Positions 23,165-30,773 of a DNA stretch of 64,000 nucleotides are shown piece after piece. A program made the translations under genes and the position numbers. The stretch's first letter is position 1, and the number at the start of each line of letters is the position of its first letter. The DNA lies in the IMG/VR virus record IMGVR_UViG_3300047359_001782, positions 1 to 64,000 of that record; one strand, given 5' to 3'. The stretch comes from a virus. Under the pieces are notes generated by a model. The model ran no database searches. It had not been told where the DNA came from and saw only the letters and a list, made by a program, of their open reading frames with translations.

Positions 23165-24724
23165 TTATAAAAGATATTCTAACAGTAATTGAATATAGCT
23201 TAATTTATCTGAAAAACTTTTAGAATCTAGATTTTTTGCAAATAGTTTATCTTTGTTTTGGTTGAGAAAAATCTCTAACTCTTCTGGGTAGGAGTGTTTT
23301 TGTCCTAAGATAAATTTGTTAGAAATTAATTGCCAAGCACATCGTTTTATAAACCAATGTTCTTCAAGTCTTGCTGGAAATATTTTATGGTAAACCAAGC
23401 AATCTGAGCTGTAAACACATGTATAATTTTGTTTTAGTCTAGAAAATAATTCATCTTCTTCTCCGCTCATTAAAATTTGACCTCGCCTTCCTAATGCGAC
23501 ATTAAACCCTCCAGATTTTTTGAGAATAGAGGTGCGAAAGCACATATTTGTTCCGACTATATATTCCTCAGATTCTTCCGTAAGAATGACATTTTTTGAA
23601 TCGGAATTTTGTATTGATAAAAACTTAAGTAAATTATCGTTTAGCCAGTCAGGTCTTTCGCTGATCCACTTGGGGACAACTTTTCCACCACAAACCGCAA
23701 GATTCTGGAATTTTAAAAATTTAGATTTAAAATTCTCAAGTAAGTCAAAATTTGCTATCGCATCATCGTCTATGTAAAAAATTAAGTCAGTTGTGCATTT
23801 ATCTATAGCTATATTACGAGACTCGGACAACCCAGATGTTGGGGTGTGAATATACTCGCAGTGATCATATAAATCGCAAAGAGACTTTAACTTTTTAAAA
23901 TGCTCTAATCTCTCACCATCGATTTGATTTATGGGAAAATTATCTATAATAAAAATTTTATTTTTATCATCTGATATAGTTTGTTGTATTAATGATAAAA
24001 GAGTTTCTCTGCAGGATTCATAATTGCCATAAGTACAGATGCAAGAGGTAATGCTTAAGTCTTTTTTCCAAAATTCAAAATTATCTTCTATTTTTTTATA
24101 ATTTTTTGGGTGATATCTTATCAGATCTTTGTTGATGAAATTTATTCTATAATGGAAGCCTACTTTTTCAAGAGTACAATATTCTATAAATTTAAGATGC
24201 TCACATTTAATTGAATTTTTAGTAAAATTATTTTCGTAAAAAATGTCCAAATTAAGTAATTTTGGGTCTTCATGAATTGATATGAGTTTTTTTGCACCTC
24301 GATTTGAAATGTAATAGCAAGCGGAGGATAAGAAATCTGTTGAAGTGAAATTTACAAAATCTAATTTTTCTGGAATATCTGGATTGGAAAGTAAAAGCGT
24401 TAAGAAGTCGGAAAAATTGACATTATCTTCAATAACAAAGCAAAAATCAAGCTCTTGCTCTGCGACTTTGCGCCATATATTTATGTGGGTTTGACATAAT
24501 CCAATAAGTTGAGGATTTGTTGAAAAAGAAATAGATTGTTCTTTGCTTATTGGGGTAATATTCTGCAATGAATTATGAGTTAAATCAACTACATTAAGAG
24601 TGTCAATTAGTTCTACTTCTTCTAAAGAATTTTTAATCTCATCTGGTAGCAAATCAAATAAATTAAACGCATCTTTATACGAATTAGATTCTTCGTGACA
24701 AATAAAAAATATTTTAAAATTCAT
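23165..24724 (-). CDS. GT25-like / GT2 bifunctional glycosyltransferase
   Basis: 519 aa, two domains. Residues 1-220 resemble GT25 (GLCQTHINIWRKVAEQELDFCFVIEDN), although E-D-N replaces E-D-D. Residues about 226-519 are a canonical GT2 domain: SITSCICTYGNYESCRETLLSL, SGLSESRNIAID, FYIDDDA and a C-terminal MSGEEDELFSRL. A fusion of the two glycosyltransferase types present separately next door; the altered E-D-N makes N-domain activity uncertain. Confidence 0.78.
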   Translation of the reverse strand: MNFKIFFICHEESNSYKDAFNLFDLLPDEIKNSLEEVELIDTLNVVDLTHNSLQNITPISKEQSISFSTNPQLIGLCQTHINIWRKVAEQELDFCFVIEDNVNFSDFLTLLLSNPDIPEKLDFVNFTSTDFLSSACYYISNRGAKKLISIHEDPKLLNLDIFYENNFTKNSIKCEHLKFIEYCTLEKVGFHYRINFINKDLIRYHPKNYKKIEDNFEFWKKDLSITSCICTYGNYESCRETLLSLIQQTISDDKNKIFIIDNFPINQIDGERLEHFKKLKSLCDLYDHCEYIHTPTSGLSESRNIAIDKCTTDLIFYIDDDAIANFDLLENFKSKFLKFQNLAVCGGKVVPKWISERPDWLNDNLLKFLSIQNSDSKNVILTEESEEYIVGTNMCFRTSILKKSGGFNVALGRRGQILMSGEEDELFSRLKQNYTCVYSSDCLVYHKIFPARLEEHWFIKRCAWQLISNKFILGQKHSYPEELEIFLNQNKDKLFAKNLDSKSFSDKLSYIQLLLEYLL

Positions 24725-24951
24725 TGTTTTTGACTTACACTATTAAGCTTTCTTTTTTCTATCTCTTTAAGGTATTCTGGCCAAAAGAAGTAAAATGCTG
24801 CATCATCTTTATTATATATTGCAGTTTTTAGCTCTTGCTCGTATAAATGATACCAATCTCTATTTTTATCTAAAAATAGTGTGTCTCTCGGCATAGGCTC
24901 TTTTTTATGAGAGCAGCCTATAGTAAAAAGAAAGCAAAACAAAAAACGCAT
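24721..24951 (-). CDS. phage lipoprotein, paralog of 10995-11312
   Basis: 76 aa. Signal peptide MRFLFCFLFTIGC with a lipobox (T-I-G-C). The mature part has N-K-D-D-A-A-F-Y-F-F-W-P-E-Y, matching the motif of the other lipoprotein. ATG 24951 is chosen over a GTG at 24966. A GTGTA element lies 15 nt upstream. It leads the glycosyltransferase operon through an ATGA overlap. Confidence 0.65.
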   Translation of the reverse strand: MRFLFCFLFTIGCSHKKEPMPRDTLFLDKNRDWYHLYEQELKTAIYNKDDAAFYFFWPEYLKEIEKRKLNSVSQKQ

Positions 24952-24961
24952 ATAATATATA

Positions 24962-24966
24962 TACAC
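24962..24966 (-). promoter_or_regulatory. GTGTA element, 15 nt before ATG 24951
   Basis: Minus strand reads GTGTATATATATTAT then ATG. Back-to-back with the plus-strand element at 24974. Confidence 0.5.
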
Positions 24967-24973
24967 TATAGAT

Positions 24974-24978
24974 GTGTA
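24974..24978 (+). promoter_or_regulatory. GTGTA element, 14 nt before ATG 24988
   Basis: Plus strand reads GTGTAACAACTTAT then ATG, very like the element before 38568. Supports 24988, not 24907, as the start. Confidence 0.55.
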
Positions 24979-24987
24979 ACAACTTAT

Positions 24988-25896
24988 ATGATTGGAAGAA
25001 TAATTAAAAAAAATTTATACAAAAATAAAGTCTTAAATGTCCCCGAAACTCCTGTAGACGAAAGGGATTGGTTGTTTAGCGAAGATATGCTTGTCGGCAA
25101 TCAATCAGTCTCTAATAAAGAGTTTAGCAGAAAAAACTTAACCCCATCAGTTAAGAATCAAGGTAAGATAGGGTCTTGCGTTGGTCACAGCGGTAGGGTG
25201 GTTTATGGAGATACTCCAGAATTTAAAGCTAAAGAGCCAAGCGCTATGTGGATATATAAAAAAGGTAAGGAAAATGACCCGTTTCCCGGAGAAGATTACT
25301 CAGGAACAACAATAAAAGGCGCATGTAGGGGCTTGGTTATCGAGGGTTGCTGCGAAGAAGAATATTGGCCATACAGGGATAACGAAGACACTCAGATGAT
25401 AGAGGGGGCACAGCAGAATGCTTCTAAGTATAAAATTGAGTCTTATCATGTTGTTTTGAAAAGTAATCATAATTTAATTAAAAAGGCTTTGCTTCAAGAA
25501 TCTTTATGGACATCTATTAATGTGCACGAAGCTTTATACTACACCCCATCAAATGGAATTGTTAACTCAGAAAAATACTTAAAATCTAAACCGATTGGAG
25601 GTCACGCTATAGCTATGACCGGCTGGGAAATAATTGACGGCGATTTATATTGGGAGTTTCAGAACAGTTGGGGTAAATGGTTTGGTAAAAGAGGTTTTTT
25701 TTACTTGGAAAGCTCTTTGTATGAAAAAATACTAATTAATGCTCTAGGCCCAATCTATTTAAAAACTAAATCTGATTCCTTACCCGTAGACCCGAATAAA
25801 AAAATAGAGCCTAAGAAAAATAAATCTATTTTTAGAATAATAGGAATGGCCGTCACTTCAATTCTAGCTTGGTTGTCTAAAAAAATATTTAAGTAG
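24988..25896 (+). CDS. papain-like (C1A) cysteine protease
   Basis: 302 aa from ATG 24988; the frame extends upstream to 24907, but that would overlap the lipoprotein gene. Catalytic residues are visible: Gln58 (VKNQG), Cys64 (GSCVGHS), His206 (GGHAIAM) and Asn226 (FQNSWG). No signal peptide; C-terminal basic linker and hydrophobic stretch (FRIIGMAVTSILAWL, about 280-296). C1A peptidases are unusual in phages. It could process virion proteins or act on host proteins; the target is unknown. Confidence 0.85.
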   Translation: MIGRIIKKNLYKNKVLNVPETPVDERDWLFSEDMLVGNQSVSNKEFSRKNLTPSVKNQGKIGSCVGHSGRVVYGDTPEFKAKEPSAMWIYKKGKENDPFPGEDYSGTTIKGACRGLVIEGCCEEEYWPYRDNEDTQMIEGAQQNASKYKIESYHVVLKSNHNLIKKALLQESLWTSINVHEALYYTPSNGIVNSEKYLKSKPIGGHAIAMTGWEIIDGDLYWEFQNSWGKWFGKRGFFYLESSLYEKILINALGPIYLKTKSDSLPVDPNKKIEPKKNKSIFRIIGMAVTSILAWLSKKIFK

Positions 25897-25939
25897 CAAT
25901 CGTTTTTTTTAAAAAAAATTATTCTTAGGGTGTTTGGTA

Positions 25940-26599
25940 TTACAGTATCATCATTTTTTCGTGGCCAACAATAATAGTTGGATCAATGTATGTTTTGAAA
26001 CCTTTATCTGCTGCACGATGCATAAAAGCGCAATCAGTTGTAGTCATTTCTTTTACATCTCCGATTTCAAGCCAGGTTGGTTGCACCCAAGGATAGTCTA
26101 AAGATTCAAAAACTCCTTTTTTGACGAGAAGCCATCCAAATCCTGTATATGAAACTGGAAATATATTTTTGCGACCTTCGATATCTTTTGACGTTAAAAA
26201 TTGAAAGTGCCCATTTTTCTTAAAAAAGTCTAAATTCCAGTTTTCTACTGTAGCAAAATAAGTTCCGTCCTGCATAAGATATAAGCCTGATAAAATATCG
26301 ACTTTCGTGTCTTGAGCTCTTCTTAATAAATTAAAAAAATTATCTGGACGAAAAACTTGATCGCTGTCTATCCACATTATATAGTCATAGTCCAACTTTC
26401 CTTGAAATGGTTTTTGATTTTTACCTCCCAAGCTATCCCCACCTAAACACGAATTGCAGACAAAGTATCTATTTACGCTATACTTTTGAGAGAGGCCCCA
26501 TTGTATGCCGTGATTTGGGAGCTCTGTGATTAAATCTGTCCAACTAACTAAAAAGTTATTAGTGAATTCTCTTCCGGGTAGACAAAAAATTATTTTCAT
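25940..26599 (-). CDS. GT-A fold glycosyltransferase
   Basis: 219 aa. YIMWIDSDQVFRPDNF (D-S-D metal motif near residue 78), TGFGWLLVKKGVFE and the C-terminal PTIIVGHEKMM are typical of small phage GT-A enzymes. Coupled upstream to the MazG-like ORF by ATGA and separate from the main glycosyltransferase cluster. Confidence 0.75.
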   Translation of the reverse strand: MKIIFCLPGREFTNNFLVSWTDLITELPNHGIQWGLSQKYSVNRYFVCNSCLGGDSLGGKNQKPFQGKLDYDYIMWIDSDQVFRPDNFFNLLRRAQDTKVDILSGLYLMQDGTYFATVENWNLDFFKKNGHFQFLTSKDIEGRKNIFPVSYTGFGWLLVKKGVFESLDYPWVQPTWLEIGDVKEMTTTDCAFMHRAADKGFKTYIDPTIIVGHEKMMIL

Positions 26600-26769
26600 A
26601 GGTTTTTAATTTCTTTAAAATACTTTTCTACATCTTGTATCTCAAGTAGAATTTTTTTATGATTGTTTTTTCTGGGTTTATTGACTGCCTGTAATAATTC
26701 GACAGAAAGCTCAGCCAGCTCCTCTGCGCATTTTAAAAAAAAGAATTTATCTTGATCTGATAATTTCAA
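26596..26769 (-). CDS. MazG-like NTP pyrophosphohydrolase mini-protein (57 aa)
   Basis: TTG start at 26769 overlapping the previous stop. Sequence CAEELAELSVELLQAVNKPR...ILLEIQDVEKYF contains the E-E-x-x-E ... E-x-x-D signature of all-alpha (MazG/MazG-like) pyrophosphohydrolases, with 22 residues between the two halves. Such enzymes hydrolyse non-canonical NTPs or ppGpp. It is shorter than known MazG (about 100 aa), so it may be minimal or joined to the ORF before it by frameshifting. Confidence 0.55.
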   Translation of the reverse strand: MKLSDQDKFFFLKCAEELAELSVELLQAVNKPRKNNHKKILLEIQDVEKYFKEIKNL

Positions 26770-26939
26770 ACTATTTCTTGAAATAAGGTTTCTACTGCTT
26801 TTAACTGCGTTCTTGCTTTTTGTGTGAACTCAATTAAATCTAGAACTTTTCTAAAGGTTTGTTTTTTTGACTTATCTTTTTCGTGATACCATAGCGTATA
26901 TACCTCAAAATAAAGTTTATCTCTCTCTTCTTTATTCAC
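26766..26939 (-). CDS. hypothetical protein (57 aa), GTG start
   Basis: Charged helical ORF (VNKEERDKLYFEVYTLWYH..., FTQKARTQLKAVETLF) from GTG 26939, overlapping the previous stop. Its stop overlaps the TTG of the MazG-like ORF, so the two may work together. Confidence 0.45.
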   Translation of the reverse strand: MNKEERDKLYFEVYTLWYHEKDKSKKQTFRKVLDLIEFTQKARTQLKAVETLFQEIV

Positions 26940-27126
26940 CTCTTAAGTTTATTCCATGGCATTCGCAGTAAGCTACTGAGTATCCTACATTAAAATTAAA
27001 TTTCTCTATAAAACAAATCAAGCCCAAAATGATATAAGGTTCAAACTTTAAATAACCGAAATTATAAAAAAGCAAAAACCCTATGATCAATAATGGACAA
27101 AACTTGTTAAGAGAATAGTCTACCAT
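26932..27126 (-). CDS. small membrane protein (64 aa)
   Basis: One or two hydrophobic segments (PLLIIGFLLFYNFGYL, YIILGLICFI). AGGGG lies 2 nt before ATG 27126; GTG 27138 overlapping the previous stop is an alternative. Function unknown. Confidence 0.5.
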   Translation of the reverse strand: MVDYSLNKFCPLLIIGFLLFYNFGYLKFEPYIILGLICFIEKFNFNVGYSVAYCECHGINLRGE

Positions 27127-27134
27127 TGCCCCTC

Positions 27135-27383
27135 TCACGATGCGCGAGCAAGGGAAACGATTCTATCATGACGAAATGAACGAACTTCTTGACGACCAAA
27201 GCAGTAAGCTTTGAATCCAATATTGTTTCTCTCTTCTTCTTTGTTTCCAAAGGACTCTGTTAATTGAGGGCGGCCAATTTCATAAGTCTTGACCTCATCT
27301 TCTGCATTTTTATATACTACGAAATAACGTTGATCTTGATTTTTCATAACTTTGTTTTTTAACTTTGATTTAATATTGAACAT
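27135..27383 (-). CDS. small WYL-like domain protein (82 aa)
   Basis: RYFVVYKNAEDEVKTYEIGRP...GFKAYCFGRQEVRSFRHDRIVSLAR matches the strand-rich core of WYL domains (R-S-F-R-x-D-R-I), which bind nucleic acid ligands in regulators. No helix-turn-helix is attached. Lead gene of its operon; promoter ends 6 nt before this ATG. Confidence 0.5.
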   Translation of the reverse strand: MFNIKSKLKNKVMKNQDQRYFVVYKNAEDEVKTYEIGRPQLTESFGNKEEERNNIGFKAYCFGRQEVRSFRHDRIVSLARAS

Positions 27384-27389
27384 GCTAGT

Positions 27390-27418
27390 ATTATCTCATA
27401 TATTCGGTTTTATGTCAA
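27390..27418 (-). promoter_or_regulatory. sigma70-type promoter for the WYL-like gene
   Basis: On the minus strand TTGACA (27413-27418), 17-bp spacer, GATAAT (27390-27395). A 17-bp block around the -10 is identical to the promoter at 30737. Confidence 0.8.
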
Positions 27419-27427
27419 GGCTTAATT

Positions 27428-27868
27428 TTAAGTTCCTGTACTTCCGAATCCACCTTCTCCACGATCAGTATCTGAAAGCTCTTTCGCTTCCTCGACTTCC
27501 ACCCAAGGAAGTTTAATGATAACCAATTGACCGACTTTATCTCCTATGAGATATTCTTTTTCCCCCAAAGCCGGAATGCTCATTCTTAGTTTAATTTCTC
27601 CTCTATAACCTGAATCAATGACGCCTACAGAATTTCTTAAAAAATGATCTGTGTTTGATATGCTTGATCTAGGAAAAAGCAATCCTACATACCCTCTAGG
27701 TATCTCTACGGCTAAATCTGTACCGTATTCAGAAAACTTTCCTGTACGAACTAGCGTTGTAGCGACTAAGTCCATTCCCGCATCTCCATCTTTTGAATAA
27801 AAAGGAATTTCTGCGCGTTTGTTTAATTTTTTAAACTTTACTTTTACTTTATTCTCACTTCTTTCCAT
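27428..27868 (-). CDS. dut: deoxyuridine 5'-triphosphate nucleotidohydrolase
   Basis: 146 aa, standard trimeric dUTPase length. All five motifs are present: DAGMDL, PRSSISN, GVIDSGYRGEI, GQLVII, and the C-terminal RGEGGFGSTG. It hydrolyses dUTP to dUMP, limiting uracil in DNA and feeding dTMP synthesis together with the nearby dCMP deaminase. Confidence 0.97.
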   Translation of the reverse strand: MERSENKVKVKFKKLNKRAEIPFYSKDGDAGMDLVATTLVRTGKFSEYGTDLAVEIPRGYVGLLFPRSSISNTDHFLRNSVGVIDSGYRGEIKLRMSIPALGEKEYLIGDKVGQLVIIKLPWVEVEEAKELSDTDRGEGGFGSTGT

Positions 27869-28407
27869 GATATTGCTTTTTGTTTTACTAATTGTTTGAT
27901 TTGTCTTTGTCTTTGGTTTAATTGTGCGTTGCCACTTTTCACTTCTATAAAAGTTATCACATCATCTCCAAATGATATATAGTCAATAGGCTTTCCTAAA
28001 AAAGAACACCTCTCAGGATCAAATTCGAACTGATCCAAGAAAGGCGCTAGAGTCTCTGCTATATGACCAAGCCTAACTTCTCCGCTCTTTTTCTGCGAAA
28101 GCACTTTCTTGCGAGCTTCAGTCTCGTTGTCAAGCTTTTCCTGAAGCTCTTTTATCTGTTGTGACTGAAGGCTGTTCCTCTTCTCGAAATCCTCTCTATC
28201 TTTTGGAATAGATGACTGTAATTCATTAATAATTTTTGTTAAACTATCTTCTCTATCTTTTGATTCTGTGTTGAATTCATTTAATTTTAATTTTAAAAAT
28301 TCATTTTCATTTCTTAGATCATCTAGTTCAGAAGAGTCTTCTGGTCGATTGTTATATACAATATAACAAAGTACGAGTATAATAATAATTGAAATACCTT
28401 CTATCAT
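27844..28407 (-). CDS. membrane-anchored Holliday-junction-resolvase-like nuclease
   Basis: 187 aa: transmembrane segment (4-18), coiled coil (about 25-105), then an Endonuc_Holl-like PD-(D/E)XK domain (about 110-185) with SGEVRLGHIAE (Glu117), FLGKPIDYI (Asp142) and FIEVKSG (Glu155, Lys157), then NQRQRQIK. It may cleave branched DNA. A RuvB-like ATPase is encoded in the same operon. Overlaps dut by 25 nt. Confidence 0.75.
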   Translation of the reverse strand: MIEGISIIIILVLCYIVYNNRPEDSSELDDLRNENEFLKLKLNEFNTESKDREDSLTKIINELQSSIPKDREDFEKRNSLQSQQIKELQEKLDNETEARKKVLSQKKSGEVRLGHIAETLAPFLDQFEFDPERCSFLGKPIDYISFGDDVITFIEVKSGNAQLNQRQRQIKQLVKQKAISWKEVRIK

Positions 28408-28420
28408 TTTAGATGATAAT

Positions 28421-28849
28421 TTAAATTTGTAGCTGTTCTACTTTTATTCCCGCTTTTTTTAGAAGATTTATGCCTGCATTACTGCGATAAAAATCTGAAT
28501 ATACAACTCTAATGATGTCTGATTGAATAATAAGCTTGGCGCATTCAATGCAAGGTGAAGTTGTAACATACATTGTTGCTCCAGAACTAGATTGTGTAGA
28601 CTTTGCTAATTTGGTAATTGCATTACTTTCTGCATGCAAAACTTCCTTGCGAGTTACAAGTTGATTAAAATAGTCTATATCTTCACATTGGTTATTGAAA
28701 CCTTTTGGTGTGCCATTATATCCATCGGATATAATTGATCCGTCTTTAACAATTAAACATCCAACTTGGAGCCTCTTAGCTTTAGATAAAGAACTCCACT
28801 GTCTCGCCATTTTTATGTAAGTTTTATCTAGTTCAAGTTGATTTGCCAT
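28421..28849 (-). CDS. dCMP deaminase
   Basis: 142 aa. Zinc-deaminase motifs HAESNAI (His72, Glu74) and PCIECAKLI (Cys100, Cys103), with RLQVGCLIVKDG before them. It converts dCMP to dUMP, complementing dUTPase for thymidylate synthesis. Overlaps the next gene by 17 nt. Confidence 0.95.
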   Translation of the reverse strand: MANQLELDKTYIKMARQWSSLSKAKRLQVGCLIVKDGSIISDGYNGTPKGFNNQCEDIDYFNQLVTRKEVLHAESNAITKLAKSTQSSSGATMYVTTSPCIECAKLIIQSDIIRVVYSDFYRSNAGINLLKKAGIKVEQLQI

Positions 28850-29339
28850 CGGGCTTTTTCCATATCTGGAATGACTTCAAATCTTTTATATCATCAACTT
28901 TAATCTGAGTTATCTCATCTTTTTCTCCAGCTCTTTTGTATATTCTGTACTTCGCTTTTTTAGCTAATGTTACAAATGGTAAATCGTATCTAATTTTATT
29001 AGAAGAGCTTATCCAAGACGAGAGTTCTTTGCGGTTAACAAAAATAAAATCTTCTTTGCGCTCAAAAACGATAAAGTGTGCATCTCCATGAATCCATCCG
29101 TTCCTACCACTAGCATTTTTGAATTCAATCCAAAGCCAATTTTGGTCTTGTTTTTTATTTTTAATTTTTTTGACATCAACTTTAATTTTAATGGGTTTTC
29201 CTTCTGACCCTTTTCCTGTCAAGATGTGAGATACATTTTTGCAATTTTTGTCAGAACTATTTCTTTTTCTAGGGGTATAACCCCGATTGAAAGCTAGTTC
29301 TTCAAATAAATTTTTAAACTTTGGCTTATCCTCTAGCAC
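28833..29339 (-). CDS. hypothetical protein, possible nuclease fold (168 aa)
   Basis: GKPIKIKVDVKKI, NWLWIEFKNASGRNGWIHGDAHFIVFERKEDFIFVNRKELSSW suggest the central sheet of a PD-(D/E)XK-like fold (E-F-K), common among uncharacterised phage proteins. The basic N-terminus may bind DNA. Function not established. Confidence 0.5.
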   Translation of the reverse strand: MLEDKPKFKNLFEELAFNRGYTPRKRNSSDKNCKNVSHILTGKGSEGKPIKIKVDVKKIKNKKQDQNWLWIEFKNASGRNGWIHGDAHFIVFERKEDFIFVNRKELSSWISSSNKIRYDLPFVTLAKKAKYRIYKRAGEKDEITQIKVDDIKDLKSFQIWKKPDGKST

Positions 29340-29533
29340 TATCTGATTTTTTGGGGTTTATCTGTATGTACCACTTTGACTTTTTTTAGATCGGGGTCTC
29401 TCCATGTTTTTAACACATTAACTAATTTTTGAGCTCTAGCCTCCGCATCTTCTTTTGAAGAGTAATTTCTTTCTTCAATTCTTCTTGAATTTCTAGTTAC
29501 TACATATACTTTACTTTTTGTTTCTGTTGTCAT
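29339..29533 (-). CDS. hypothetical basic protein (64 aa)
   Basis: Contains a SKEDAEARAQKLVNVL segment typical of small phage proteins. Function unknown. Overlaps the next gene by one base. Confidence 0.55.
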   Translation of the reverse strand: MTTETKSKVYVVTRNSRRIEERNYSSKEDAEARAQKLVNVLKTWRDPDLKKVKVVHTDKPQKIR

Positions 29534-29536
29534 ATA

Positions 29537-30463
29537 TTATATTGATTTAATTAAATTTTTGCCTGAATTAGTTATCTTTCTTTCTCCATCAATTTGCATA
29601 AAGTTTTTGCGCAGAAGATATATTTCATGGTCTCTTCTTAGAGATGTTGGGCTTAAGCCCGTAATTGCGGATAAGGTTTGCAACTTGCAACTACCTCTTT
29701 CTTCAAGAATTTGTAGAATTTGTTTTTCTGTACAAGTAATTCCATGAGGGAGTATGCCAAGTAAATCTGTAAGGGCTTCATAATCTTTTGATTCAAAAGT
29801 GTTTTGATTTTCGCTCTCACAGTAAAGCACAATTTCTTTTGAACGCATAACTGCATTGCGAGCATTTCCTCTAACGGTTAACGCAAGCTTATCCATTGCT
29901 TCTTCAGAAAAATTGATTTCATCACAATTTAATTTAATAATTTCTCCTAAGTCATTAGCATTGTAGGCTTCAAAGTCAACTGTTGTTAACCTGTCTTTTA
30001 AGGGTGGAAATAATTTATCACTTTCGGTTGTTGCAAAAATAAATGTTTGCTTTGTGAAGTCAAATTCAAAAGTCTGATCTTCAAAAGTAAATTCTTTTTT
30101 GTTTGTCTTTTCTGTGTTAAAGATAGTCAAGAAAGCCATTGTCAAGTCTTTAGGTAACGCATGCGCTTCATCAAATAAAATAGTGATCTCATTATTCATG
30201 ATGATTGGAATAAAGATTTGTTCGAAAAATTGAGTATTGCTTTTAATTGTTGAACAATTTAACTCTAAAAAAGGTCTCTTACCTCCATCTTTATTGTTTA
30301 AGTTTTTGGCGAATTCTTTTGCGAAAAGAGTTTTACCTAATCCTTTAGCTCCTACTAAATTCAGAAAAGGGCATACGCTTGTTGCGTGATAAGCTTTGAG
30401 ATAAAAGTTAAGTTTTTTCTTAACATTTTCTTGACCTATTAAATGAGAAAAATAATTATTCAT
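29537..30463 (-). CDS. RuvB-like AAA+ ATPase
   Basis: 308 aa from ATG 30463. Begins YFSHLIGQENVKKKL as RuvB does; Walker A GAKGLGKT (38-45), Walker B ILFDEAH (95-101), sensor-1 FATTES, and a C-terminal winged-helix domain (ILPHGITCTEKQILQIL...ITGLSPTSLRRDHEIYLLRKNF) like RuvB domain C. It is likely a branch-migration or clamp-type motor for recombination and replication forks, perhaps partnering the resolvase-like nuclease downstream. Confidence 0.78.
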   Translation of the reverse strand: MNNYFSHLIGQENVKKKLNFYLKAYHATSVCPFLNLVGAKGLGKTLFAKEFAKNLNNKDGGKRPFLELNCSTIKSNTQFFEQIFIPIIMNNEITILFDEAHALPKDLTMAFLTIFNTEKTNKKEFTFEDQTFEFDFTKQTFIFATTESDKLFPPLKDRLTTVDFEAYNANDLGEIIKLNCDEINFSEEAMDKLALTVRGNARNAVMRSKEIVLYCESENQNTFESKDYEALTDLLGILPHGITCTEKQILQILEERGSCKLQTLSAITGLSPTSLRRDHEIYLLRKNFMQIDGERKITNSGKNLIKSI

Positions 30464-30728
30464 TATCAAAAGATGTTATTGCGTATTCAATTTTATCCTC
30501 TACCCCTTGAAGATCTGAGAAATCGTGAGAGACTTTTTTGTTTGCGAGATAATTTGCATAAAGCCTTCCTTTCACCCAATCTTCACTAACGGGAATAGAG
30601 GAAACTTCTTGTGATGCGAGATCTAAGATCTCGTCAACAGACAAGGAAACAATAGCTAGACCGCTTTTTTTGCCTGAATTACGGCGTTTACGCGGAGTAC
30701 CATCTTTGTTTAATGAGATTTTTTTCAT
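30456..30728 (-). CDS. hypothetical protein with basic N-terminus (90 aa)
   Basis: TPRKRRNSGKKSG near the N-terminus suggests nucleic acid binding; the rest is unrecognised. Lead gene of the replication/nucleotide operon. Overlaps the RuvB-like gene by 8 nt. Confidence 0.6.
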   Translation of the reverse strand: MKKISLNKDGTPRKRRNSGKKSGLAIVSLSVDEILDLASQEVSSIPVSEDWVKGRLYANYLANKKVSHDFSDLQGVEDKIEYAITSFDNE

Positions 30729-30736
30729 ATACGAGT

Positions 30737-30765
30737 ATTATCTCATATATATAGTTGTAAGTCAA
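30737..30765 (-). promoter_or_regulatory. sigma70-type promoter for the RuvB-dut operon
   Basis: On the minus strand TTGACT (30760-30765), 17-bp spacer, GATAAT (30737-30742); 8 nt from the ATG. Confidence 0.8.
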
Positions 30766-30773
30766 GCGTTAAT

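Noticed and set aside
24907-24987. Longer start of the papain-like gene
   Set aside because: It would overlap the lipoprotein start on the other strand; ATG 24988 has a GTGTA element at -14.
25897-25939. Terminator between the papain-like and glycosyltransferase genes
   Set aside because: There is a T8-A8 palindrome but no GC-containing stem, so a rho-independent terminator is not supported.
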